The notes under the pieces: generated by a model | What the model saw: only the letters and a program-made list of their open reading frames with translations | The model's database searches: none | Told to the model about the DNA's origin: nothing | In this document: in pieces, positions 30,968-39,353 of the stretch | How the letters are laid out: every line of letters starts with the position of its first letter | Numbering within the stretch: position 1 is the stretch's first letter | Position numbers and translations under genes: made by a program | Source: Caulochytrium protostelioides | Lineage: Eukaryota > Chytridiomycota > Caulochytriomycetes > Caulochytriales > Caulochytriaceae | Length of the DNA: 64,000 nt | Direction: 5' to 3' | NCBI GenBank assembly: GCA_003615045.1 | Contig: ML014111.1 | Span: 244,634 to 308,633 of the forward strand

Positions 30968-33900
30968 TCAGGGCGCCCGGGCATCCAGAAAGGGCGTCGT
31001 CACAGTCGTGGTCACGGAAGCGGCGTCGTTGTGGCCCGCGTCGCTGTCGCCGTCGCCCTGCCAGACCGAGCCACCGGCAACCGAGGTCACCGACGCGCTC
31101 GTCATGAAGTGGTGCTGCTGCGCCCCGCGCAGTATGAACGGGCTCCCGGCGCGCTCGATGCCGGGATGAACCCCAGCGGCACCGGCCGCCGTGCGGTCCG
31201 TCATCCCCAGAGGCCGCACGGCGCGCCCCGACGGGAAGCGGGGAGCCCGCGCCAGGCTGTCGTCGTCGACGCTGCTGTCCATGGAGAAGTGGCGGCCGAG
31301 GCGGGTCGGCCACCCGCCGAGCCCGCGGGGCGTTGAGGCGCCCGTCATCGTCGGGGCGCCGCGCGGGCTGAGCGGGCCCAGCATGAGCATGCCGTGCTCG
31401 GGATCGCCGCTGCCGCCGCCGCGGGCACCGCCGTGGGCGAGGCCGTTGCTGCTGCCGCTCCCGCCGCCGCCGCCGCCGCCGCCACGGACGCCGCTGGCGC
31501 CGCTCGAGGCAAAGAGATTGAGCTTGGAGAGCCGGGGGCTCGAAGCGGCCCAGGCGGCCGAGACGGTGTCGACGAGGCGGCGGCCCGGAGCCATGACGAA
31601 GGAGTTGAGGAACGCGGCACCGTGACCGGCGTGGACGCGGACGTAGTCGCGGATGCCGGCCTGGCGATCGAGGTGCTGCGCCACGCCACGGGCGCGCAGG
31701 TCGTCGGCCCGGGCGACCCAGTGCGAGAGGATCGCCTGGACGCCGACGGATTCCCAGAGGAGCAGGAACGCGGCGTTGGCAACCGCGACCATCCACAGAG
31801 CGAAGCGGAAGGCCCACGGCACGCCCTCGCGCAGACCGTACCCGCGGAACAGCACGCCGCGCGGCGCCGCGTGGGGGCCGTGCCCGCCGTCGGTCGCCTC
31901 GTCGTCATACAGCAGCATGAGCGAAAGCAGGGCGAACATCAGACTGATGACGAGCACGAAGGCACCCTGCGCATACAGCGGCTTGCGGTACTTCGGCGCA
32001 AAGTTGAGCGCGAGCGCGATAAAGACGAACTGGAAGTGGGTAAAGAGCCAGAGGACCGTGTTCTCGTACGTGCGCAGCAGCTTGTCGCCGAGCGTATCGG
32101 TGACGACGCTGATGGGGTAGCAAGGGTAGTTCACGACGTCCGGCAGGGCCGGGTCGCGCGGCACAAAGGCGGCGGTGAGGGGCGCGAGCGCATCGATCGC
32201 TGCACAGTACCAGTACTGGTACTTGAGGAAGCCGACGACCATTAGGAAGAAGAGCAAGCAGATGAGCCAGTGGCCGCCGAGCGAGGCCAGGATTGACGGG
32301 TGGAAGAGCGTGTCGGGCGGCCGGACGCGGCCCAGCGTCGTGGCGGGCGGCGCCGCCATCATGAAGAAGGAAACGCCCAGAATGAGCACCATGTCGTCGA
32401 AGAGATACTGGTGCGGTGCGATGGCTGTGCCCATCTGGAGCAGCGTCGCGCTGAGGACGACCTGGATCATCGGATACAGCGCCATAAAGCGGAACGCCAC
32501 AAAGGAGGTTTCGAGGGCGGCGCGGCCGCTGGTCACGAGCGTGACGACGTCCTGGAGGTGGCGGTCGCTCGAGGTGAATGGCGCGACGATGGAGGCGTCA
32601 GTGGTGGAGAGCGCGATGCCCATGTGCGCGGCTTTCAGCGCGCCACAGTCGTTCGTGCCGTCGCCGCACATGCCGACGTGCTTGCCGGCCTCGATCAAGC
32701 GCTCGACGATGTGACTCTTCTGCCAGGGCGACATGCGCGCATAGATGCGTGTCCGCAGCATGAACCAGCTCACCAGCGATGCGTTGGGCTCCTTGAGCAG
32801 GGCCGTCAGCCCCCGGCTCGTCATGGCAAAGACCGCGTCGGGCGCATGGTCGTGCAGAAACTGTTTGATGTCCTCGAACGCGCGCCATCGCTCGGGCATC
32901 GCTTGGTCCTCCTCGTATGCGGACGGCGACTCCAGGTATCGCTGCTGCTGCTGCTGCTGCTGCTGCTTCACATCGTTCTGGTACTGCGAGTAGGGAACAG
33001 CGGTAAACGCGAGCTCCCCGCGGACCGTGTCCAGCAGCACGATACTCGCGTCGAGCCCGAGCTGCCGCGCTGTCCAGATCGCCGTATAGACGTCGTCGCC
33101 CGTGATGATCGTGTTCTCGATGCCGGCCTCTCGCAACGTTTGGATCACCCGCGGCGCCTCGGGTTTCAGCGGCCCGCGCAGCAGAAAGAACCCGGCGAAG
33201 TTGAGGTTGCCCTCGAGCTGGGGCCGCGGGAGCGGGTGGACGAGCCGCCGATGGCTCGCCGTCGCCATCGCCGTGGCGGCTGTGCCGGCGGACGTCGGGG
33301 AGGCGTCCGCGAACAGGTGCGGCGGGAGGGGCGCCCATGCGGCCGCGAGCACATACATGCCCTGCCGGCCGAACGGCGTGTGCGCGCGCGGCGGCAGCGT
33401 GCTCCCGTGGCAGAACCGCGAGACGACCTCGTAGGCGCCCTTCATCAGGACGTAGTGCGTGTCCGTCGGGTCGTGCCGCGCCACCACGCAACTCCGCTGC
33501 AGCCGCGGCTCGAACGGAAACACGTGCACGACGGTCCACGTCTCGACGGGCTGCGGCTTGGTGGGTGACAGCTTCAGCGGCGACAGCACCATCCGGCTGG
33601 CGTCGGTCCATGCGGCATCGCGCGACGACGCGGGCGCTGAGACGGACGGCGGGGGAGCGGCCTGCGGAATCTCAAGCCGCGGCAGCGCGTCGGCGCCGCT
33701 TTCGGCTGAGACGGCGCCGCTCTTGAGGATCAACGGCTGGCCCTCGCCGGCGCCGTCGCTGTCGGGCGTGATGCCACCGCCGCTGCCATGGCCGCCGCCG
33801 CCGTCGTCAGCCCACCGCGCCCCGTCAAATCCCGGCGGCGCCACGTGGTTGTGCGCGAGCAGCCGCCAGCCGGCCTTGCGAAAGAGCTCGACGTCGACAA

Positions 33901-36466
33901 AGTTGCCGACGACGTCGCCGCCGACCAGCGCGAGATCGTGGCAGCACCCGGCGATCCACTCGAGCGGCGAGTCACGCGTGAACGCCGACAGCGTGGCGGG
34001 CGCCGCTGGCGAAGCCGCCGTCGCCGCGGCCGCGGAATCGTGCGGAGGCGTGGCGGCTGGCGAGGGGACAGAGCCCCGCGGCGTGGCGGACGATGAGGCC
34101 GACGGAGGGACGGATGCCGTCGCAGACGTGGCCGAGCGCGCGGCCGGCGCTTGGGGGTCGACGATCTGTACGAGTTGCAGCGCCGGCGTCGTGAGCGTGC
34201 CGGTCTTGTCCCAGCACATGACGTCGATCCGCCCGGCAAAATGGATCCGCGGCGCGTCGATGCAGACGATCCGCGATTGGGCGAGCTGCTTCGTGGCGAG
34301 GGCGACGCCAATCGTGAGCACGAGCGGCAGCGCGGGCGGGATCGCGATGGTGATGAGGTCGGCCGAGGACAACAGGACGCGGCCGAACGCGTGGCCGGCG
34401 CGCAGACCCTGCACGAGCCGGTGGATGAACAGCAGCAGTCCCACCAGCGACAGCCCCATCATGAAGAACCAGGCGTCGCGCTGGAACCGGATCGGCATGT
34501 CCTTCGGATACAGGATCGAGCGGAACAACTCGCCCTTGGTGGATGCAAAGCCGGTCGTCACCACCAGCCCGCGACACTCGTCCGCAGACTCGGCATCGCT
34601 CCCGGCGTCAGCATGGGAATCTGCCGTCAGCGGTGACGACGTCGTCGTCATCTCAGACGTGGCGCCGGCCATGCACGTCAGGATCTGGCTCCCGCAGAGC
34701 AGGAAGTGGCGACGGGTGAGCGCAGCCTCGCTCTCTTGGAGGCCATCGAGGGCGGCGCGATCGCGGCTGGCGACGGCACGGCGCCGCGCATCGACCAAGG
34801 GCGCCGCCGTTGCGCGGTCGAGCGGCTGCTTGTTGACCGGCACCGCCTCACCCGTGACCGTGCTTTCGTTCACGACGGCGGCGCCGGCGAGTAGTAGGAT
34901 GTCAGCGACCACGGGCCGCGCGCCCTGCAGGCACACGAGGTCGCCGACCACCAGCTCAGCATTGGGGATCGTCTGGCGGACGCCGTCGCGGATGACACAG
35001 ACGGCGGTATGCAGCTGCGCGAGCGTCCGAAGATTCGCCGCGGCCTGCGCCTCGCCGTACGTCTCCCACGCGACCGAAGCGGCGGATGCGGCCAGGATCA
35101 CGAGCGCATACTCGACATAGTCGTCCATCAGCCAGATCAAAATACTGATGGCTTGGAAAAGATAGAACGGGTGGGCGAGCTTGTCGGCGACGCGCGACGC
35201 GAGCCGTGGCGCGCCGATGTCGATCGTGTTAGGGCCATACCGTTGCCGCGCCGCGCAGACTTCCTGCGCCGTCAGGCCGTAGGTGCGCGTCCAGTCGAGC
35301 TCGCTGAGAGCGAGCTTCGGAATGCGCACGCGGAAGCCTTGGTGCTGGTCGTCCCAGATGTAGCGACGCTTCTTGAACTCGAACCAGACCATCGCGGAGC
35401 CGTCGTCGAGCGTCTGGCGCAGCACGGGCGTCTCGACGAGCCGCCGCCGCCGCGTTTCCAGCAGCAGCACGTCGGCGTCGCGGAACGACCGTGTGCGCCG
35501 GCGCGCCAGCCGGGTCATCCAGTCGGGCCGCCAGCGGCACGCAACCGGCAGCACGCCACACGAGACGACGCTCAGCACGCAGAAGAGGACCAGCCGCGGG
35601 AACGCATACTGGAACGCCTGCAGCCCGCAGTACTCGGGCACGGGGCCACTGTCGGCCGTGAAGCCGGGCTCATTCGCGTGACCGCCGTCGCCGTCGGGGC
35701 TTCTCGCCGCCATGCCGCTGCTCTCGCCCATATCAAAGCCACCGACCTCGTCAGAGTCGGCCTCGTCGGCCTCCTCGTCGTCGGCATCGTAGTGCGGACG
35801 GTACCGCGACGGCGCGCCGCCGCCGCCTGGGTGGCCGGCAAAGTCGACTGACCGGTCCCACATCGCGCTCGAAGCGATCTGGGTGGTCCATGCGAGCCAG
35901 CGCGATACGGACGCCGTGATGGCCGCCATCGCCGTGTTGGGAAACGGATCGTTGTCCTCGTCGGCGGCCTTCGCGTCGCGGCCATGAGCGGCGGACGCCG
36001 CATCGACGGCGATGGCGACGTGGGCGTCAGCATCCGCGGACCGGCGCTGGAGCTGCTCCCAGAGATCGCCGTTCACGTCGTCCACGTGCGGCAGATCGCA
36101 CAGGCTCTCGGACGGGACCCACCCATCCATCGGCCCCTCCTCGTCCTCGTCCTCGACCTCGTCCTCGGCCGCGACCCCCGACACCAGGTCCGTGGTCGCA
36201 GCCGCCGGCGGCCGCCACGGCGGGTCCCGAGCCGGCGGCGCGGTCGACGCGCGCCGGTCCGTCGGAAGCCGCATCGAGCTGGATGACGCCGACGACAGCG
36301 ACGTCGTGGACCCTGGCGCCGCCGTCATCCACGCCGTCGAGCTGTACGACGGCACGCGGGTCCGGCGGTCCGCGAGCGTGTGGCTCGGCGTCCCCGCAGG
36401 GCGGCCATGCGCGCGTCCCGCACCCGCCGCCGCCGTGACGGCTGGCGTCCGTGACCGGCCCGCCAT
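30968..36466 (-). CDS. YPK9: P5B-type ATPase (YPK9/ATP13A-like), lysosomal/vacuolar polyamine transporter family
   Basis: A 1,832-residue protein, longer than yeast Ypk9. The P-type core is complete: the actuator-domain TGE (about 538-540), the M4 signature PPALP (710-714), the phosphorylation motif DKTGTLT (D753) and the hinge GDGTNDCGALKAA (about 1268). PPALP rather than PPELP distinguishes P5B from the ER enzyme Spf1 (P5A). The P5B N-terminal block is present (WFEFKKRRYIWDDQHQGFR). P5B pumps export polyamines from vacuoles/lysosomes into the cytosol. Extensions: about 280 disordered N-terminal residues, a Ser/Ala insert in the N domain, a poly-Gln run encoded by a CAG repeat, and roughly 200 disordered C-terminal residues. 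Single exon. Confidence 0.92.
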   Translation of the reverse strand: MAGRSRTPAVTAAAGAGRAHGRPAGTPSHTLADRRTRVPSYSSTAWMTAAPGSTTSLSSASSSSMRLPTDRRASTAPPARDPPWRPPAAATTDLVSGVAAEDEVEDEDEEGPMDGWVPSESLCDLPHVDDVNGDLWEQLQRRSADADAHVAIAVDAASAAHGRDAKAADEDNDPFPNTAMAAITASVSRWLAWTTQIASSAMWDRSVDFAGHPGGGGAPSRYRPHYDADDEEADEADSDEVGGFDMGESSGMAARSPDGDGGHANEPGFTADSGPVPEYCGLQAFQYAFPRLVLFCVLSVVSCGVLPVACRWRPDWMTRLARRRTRSFRDADVLLLETRRRRLVETPVLRQTLDDGSAMVWFEFKKRRYIWDDQHQGFRVRIPKLALSELDWTRTYGLTAQEVCAARQRYGPNTIDIGAPRLASRVADKLAHPFYLFQAISILIWLMDDYVEYALVILAASAASVAWETYGEAQAAANLRTLAQLHTAVCVIRDGVRQTIPNAELVVGDLVCLQGARPVVADILLLAGAAVVNESTVTGEAVPVNKQPLDRATAAPLVDARRRAVASRDRAALDGLQESEAALTRRHFLLCGSQILTCMAGATSEMTTTSSPLTADSHADAGSDAESADECRGLVVTTGFASTKGELFRSILYPKDMPIRFQRDAWFFMMGLSLVGLLLFIHRLVQGLRAGHAFGRVLLSSADLITIAIPPALPLVLTIGVALATKQLAQSRIVCIDAPRIHFAGRIDVMCWDKTGTLTTPALQLVQIVDPQAPAARSATSATASVPPSASSSATPRGSVPSPAATPPHDSAAAATAASPAAPATLSAFTRDSPLEWIAGCCHDLALVGGDVVGNFVDVELFRKAGWRLLAHNHVAPPGFDGARWADDGGGGHGSGGGITPDSDGAGEGQPLILKSGAVSAESGADALPRLEIPQAAPPPSVSAPASSRDAAWTDASRMVLSPLKLSPTKPQPVETWTVVHVFPFEPRLQRSCVVARHDPTDTHYVLMKGAYEVVSRFCHGSTLPPRAHTPFGRQGMYVLAAAWAPLPPHLFADASPTSAGTAATAMATASHRRLVHPLPRPQLEGNLNFAGFFLLRGPLKPEAPRVIQTLREAGIENTIITGDDVYTAIWTARQLGLDASIVLLDTVRGELAFTAVPYSQYQNDVKQQQQQQQQRYLESPSAYEEDQAMPERWRAFEDIKQFLHDHAPDAVFAMTSRGLTALLKEPNASLVSWFMLRTRIYARMSPWQKSHIVERLIEAGKHVGMCGDGTNDCGALKAAHMGIALSTTDASIVAPFTSSDRHLQDVVTLVTSGRAALETSFVAFRFMALYPMIQVVLSATLLQMGTAIAPHQYLFDDMVLILGVSFFMMAAPPATTLGRVRPPDTLFHPSILASLGGHWLICLLFFLMVVGFLKYQYWYCAAIDALAPLTAAFVPRDPALPDVVNYPCYPISVVTDTLGDKLLRTYENTVLWLFTHFQFVFIALALNFAPKYRKPLYAQGAFVLVISLMFALLSLMLLYDDEATDGGHGPHAAPRGVLFRGYGLREGVPWAFRFALWMVAVANAAFLLLWESVGVQAILSHWVARADDLRARGVAQHLDRQAGIRDYVRVHAGHGAAFLNSFVMAPGRRLVDTVSAAWAASSPRLSKLNLFASSGASGVRGGGGGGGGSGSSNGLAHGGARGGGSGDPEHGMLMLGPLSPRGAPTMTGASTPRGLGGWPTRLGRHFSMDSSVDDDSLARAPRFPSGRAVRPLGMTDRTAAGAAGVHPGIERAGSPFILRGAQQHHFMTSASVTSVAGGSVWQGDGDSDAGHNDAASVTTTVTTPFLDARAP
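32941..32967. repeat. CAG/CTG microsatellite in the ATPase
   Basis: Nine GCT units on the plus strand encode an eight-Gln tract in the P5B ATPase nucleotide-binding region. In-frame. Confidence 0.9.
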
Positions 36467-37759
36467 GCCGTCGCAATCACGGGCGCCCCCCGGTGCCTGT
36501 GCCTTGGGCGATGGCGTCGGCCATGAATCGCTGTGAGCGCCGTGCCGGGTCCGTCACTGGGTCAAGAGAAGCGAGGCGATGCGGTATGGTATGGCGGAAT
36601 GCGATGCGATGCGATGCGATCGAGTCTGATATGATGCACTGCGATGTGCGCGAATCAAGCGGTATCGGTGATCGGCGACGCCGTGGGGTCGTAGGTGCGG
36701 AGGAGCACGAAGGGTGTCGTGGCGAAAGCCGTCGTGAATCGGCCGTCGCGGACGTGCGCGCGCCTGTCGGCAGGGAGACGTCGATGGCGGCCCTCTGGGT
36801 GTCGTGGTGGTGAACCACGGAGAAGCGGAGATCGCCAGCGCGGCCGAGTCACTACCGAATCACAAGCACAGCGCCAGGCGAATGCGACGATGCGGCGTCG
36901 CGATACACGCCGTCCACAAGGGCCCGCCTCCGCGGCATCGCGCAGCAAAGACCGATGCCTGCACATCAGAATGGGTCGCCGGGGAAGGCGGCGCGATGCG
37001 AAAGCCTGATGATGACTTTCTGGCTAGTGCTGGATTCCCGACCGCCGACGGCCGTCGCAGGACCGGCCTCCACCGCCGCCCCTGTCGCCACCGTCCCTGT
37101 CGCCACCGTCCCTGTCGCCGCCGCTGCCGCCGCTGCCGCCGCTGCCGCTGTCCCCGCCTCGCCGCATCGCCGTATCTCCGCCGCCGCCGCCGCTGTGGGC
37201 ATTGTTGAGTGCTTCGCGGGCCGCGCGGGATCGGCGACGCGTGGAAAAGGGCGCAGCACGCCTCGGTGCCCATGCACGCAGCGCCTGCCGCCACCCACGT
37301 CGCGCAGACCCTCGTTTGGCGCGGGTCAGTGGAGGGCGCTTGAAGGGCTTCAAGCGGCCTATTGTCCCGCTGATGACGCGGATCAGTCTGACTGATGGCG
37401 GACAGGGGTCTCATGTGGGCCCAGGTGAATCGGACCGGGTACGAGCAGCCCAACGTCAGCCCCACGTGCAGGCGGCTCGTGGCGTCCGAGCGGCGACATT
37501 TAGTGCTGTCGCACGCGACTTTTTAAGCCATGACTTTTTTCCCTCGGTCTCTCGCCCGCATATGGCCATGGGTCGCACCTGACCATGTCGTCCAGAAGGG
37601 ACGGGCATGAATGCCGTGGCGCATGTCGATCATATCACCCACGGTACCTCTTATACCCTTCTAATAGAGACCCCTCTCATCGACCGTAAGAGTGATCTTA
37701 AGTGATCGTATCACTCACATCGCGGGAAAAATCGTTCCATTCGGTCTGCCGTGGGCAGT
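36467..37759. other. Divergent intergenic region with repeats
   Basis: Holds the promoters of the ATPase (minus) and the 37760 gene (plus). GCGAT repeats at about 36600-36622 and CCTGTCGCCACCGT repeats at about 37080-37115 followed by CGCTGC units. Ala-rich frames cross it (for example 36966-37298 minus) but reflect those repeats. No gene is supported. Confidence 0.45.
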
Positions 37760-38509
37760 ATGGCCACACATGCTGCGAATGGCGGCGACGCCGTCGCTGA
37801 TACCGTTGTCGATACCGCCGTCGTCGATGTCGATGTCCTGACGACGCCGACAGCGGTGGTGTCAGCGCTCGACGGAACGATGCCCGTCGTCGGATCCCGC
37901 ATGGACCTCGTGGCCGATAGCGGCCTCCCGACGGCCGACACCGCCCAGCTCGCGGCGCTGCGGATCGCCAAGCTCCAGCGCTTCTTTGGCGAGTCGGAGA
38001 TCCCCTGGGAAGCCGATCCCGCCCTCGTCGTGCGCGGCAACGGCGTCGGGACGAGCACCCATACGCCGGACGCCGCCTCTTGTCGAAACGACGGCCTGGA
38101 CGGTGGCCGGCAGACCGATGTGGACAGCGCCCGCCGCGTATGGCTGTCGTCGGGGCTGTCGGCGGCGTCGATGGCCGGCGAGGCGGGCACGACGCGCTCG
38201 CTGGCGTCGCTCGCGTCCGTTGCCGCGGCGACGGCGGCCGCCTCGACCGCCGCGCCGCCCACCGCGTGGGGCTCGACGGCCTCCGAGCAGACCGCCCTGC
38301 GCGCCGTCCCGTCCGCGATCAGTATGGTCGCGCCGAGCTCCGCGCCGGCCGCGACTCTGCCGGCCTTCGCGCCGCTGCTGCACTCTCCGTCCGCCGCGGT
38401 CGTGCCGCGCACCGCCAGCGCCACGCCCCATCCGGCCGACGCCGCCGCGGACGGGGATCATCCGCCGTCGCTGGCCGCCGCGGCGCCCGCCACGACGGTG
38501 CAGGGCTGA
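37760..38509 (+). CDS. Disordered protein with KLQRFFGE motif, unknown function
   Basis: A 249-residue frame from the ATG at 37760 (MATHAANGG). It is Ala/Thr/Val-rich and probably disordered, apart from a helix LAALRIAKLQRFFGESEIPW (about 64-83). RxxKLxxFFGE-type short motifs recur in fungal signalling proteins, but the motif alone does not assign a function. The composition is balanced and acidic early on, unlike the Arg-rich antisense frame, which supports a real gene. COX16 follows on the same strand after 370 bp of GC-rich sequence with no further gene. Confidence 0.5.
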   Translation: MATHAANGGDAVADTVVDTAVVDVDVLTTPTAVVSALDGTMPVVGSRMDLVADSGLPTADTAQLAALRIAKLQRFFGESEIPWEADPALVVRGNGVGTSTHTPDAASCRNDGLDGGRQTDVDSARRVWLSSGLSAASMAGEAGTTRSLASLASVAAATAAASTAAPPTAWGSTASEQTALRAVPSAISMVAPSSAPAATLPAFAPLLHSPSAAVVPRTASATPHPADAAADGDHPPSLAAAAPATTVQG

Positions 38510-38879
38510 TGCGCGCCGGCTGCGCCGTCGCATCCCGCCGTGGGGCGTCCACCCGCCCCATATCCGGTCTTGTCGGCGGCGTGTGGCGACCGACCCGCGA
38601 CCCCCGGCGGCGGACCTGGCACCCGCGGCCGCTGGCTCCCCCCGCCGTGGCCCGCCGTCCCTGGCCCGCGGATCGTCCAGGGTCTCCTTCTTCAAGGCCG
38701 CCGCGCGCCACGTGGGCGCGTCGCTCGGGCCGCCGGCCGCGCGGTCGCTGCGATCCGCGCTCACCGCGGCTGCGCAGCGCGTCATCAACCACCGCGGGAC
38801 GGCGGAAACCGAGGACCGCGGCGCTCGGAGACCCTTTCCCGACTCTTCCTCCTCTCTCCCTGTCGTAGTTGCGGTCATC

Positions 38880-39340
38880 ATGTCGGGACCTGCTCCAACC
38901 ACGCCGACGCCGGCGCGGTATCGCGCTCCCGGCCCCCGGCGGACGTGGCAATGGGGCATCCCGCTGCTGGTCGGCATGGGCGCGCTCTCCTTCATCATGT
39001 CCTATGTGACGCAGGCGCGCTACGACGCCCACGCGCGTCGCACACGCATGGTCAAGCGTCGCAATAAGCTCGAGGTCGCCGAAGCCGAAACGCCCATTTC
39101 CCTACAGGAAGAATACTGGGTAAGTCGCCCCGTGCACTGGCGCTGAACGCCGGGTCTGCTCATGTCGGCTCCTGAAAGAAGCTTCCGTGCTCACGCGATG
39201 GTGAACCCATCTCTCTCGACCCATCGGACCTCGTGCGACATCGCCATATTAAAAAAAAACAGCGTCTGGGCCATAACAAGCGGCTCGACGACGATTTTGA
39301 TTTCGTTCGCGTGCCTGACGCGCGGGGACAGGAACGCTAG
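38880..39340 (+). CDS. COX16: Cytochrome c oxidase assembly factor COX16 (two exons)
   Basis: Exon 1 is 38880-39119 and ends QEEYW before GTAAGT. Exon 2 is 39263-39340, after AAAAAAAAACAG. Phase 0 joining gives 105 residues. The fold is typical: a short matrix segment, one membrane helix (WGIPLLVGMGALSFIMSYV, about 25-43), then TQARYDAH, a coiled segment, and the conserved ISLQEEYW followed by RLGHNKRLDDDFDFVRVPDA. COX16 sits in the inner membrane and helps load copper into Cox2 and join the Cox1 and Cox2 modules. The second exon encodes only 25 residues and would be missed without splicing. The 143-nt intron ends in an unusual A-rich (not pyrimidine) tract. Its stop lies 13 bp from that of the convergent ADCK gene. 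Confidence 0.92.
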
Positions 39341-39353
39341 GCGCGAAGGCATC

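Noticed and set aside
37986-38879. Long open frame directly upstream of and in phase with COX16
   Set aside because: Pro/Arg-rich with no conservation. COX16 proteins begin close to the MSGP methionine.
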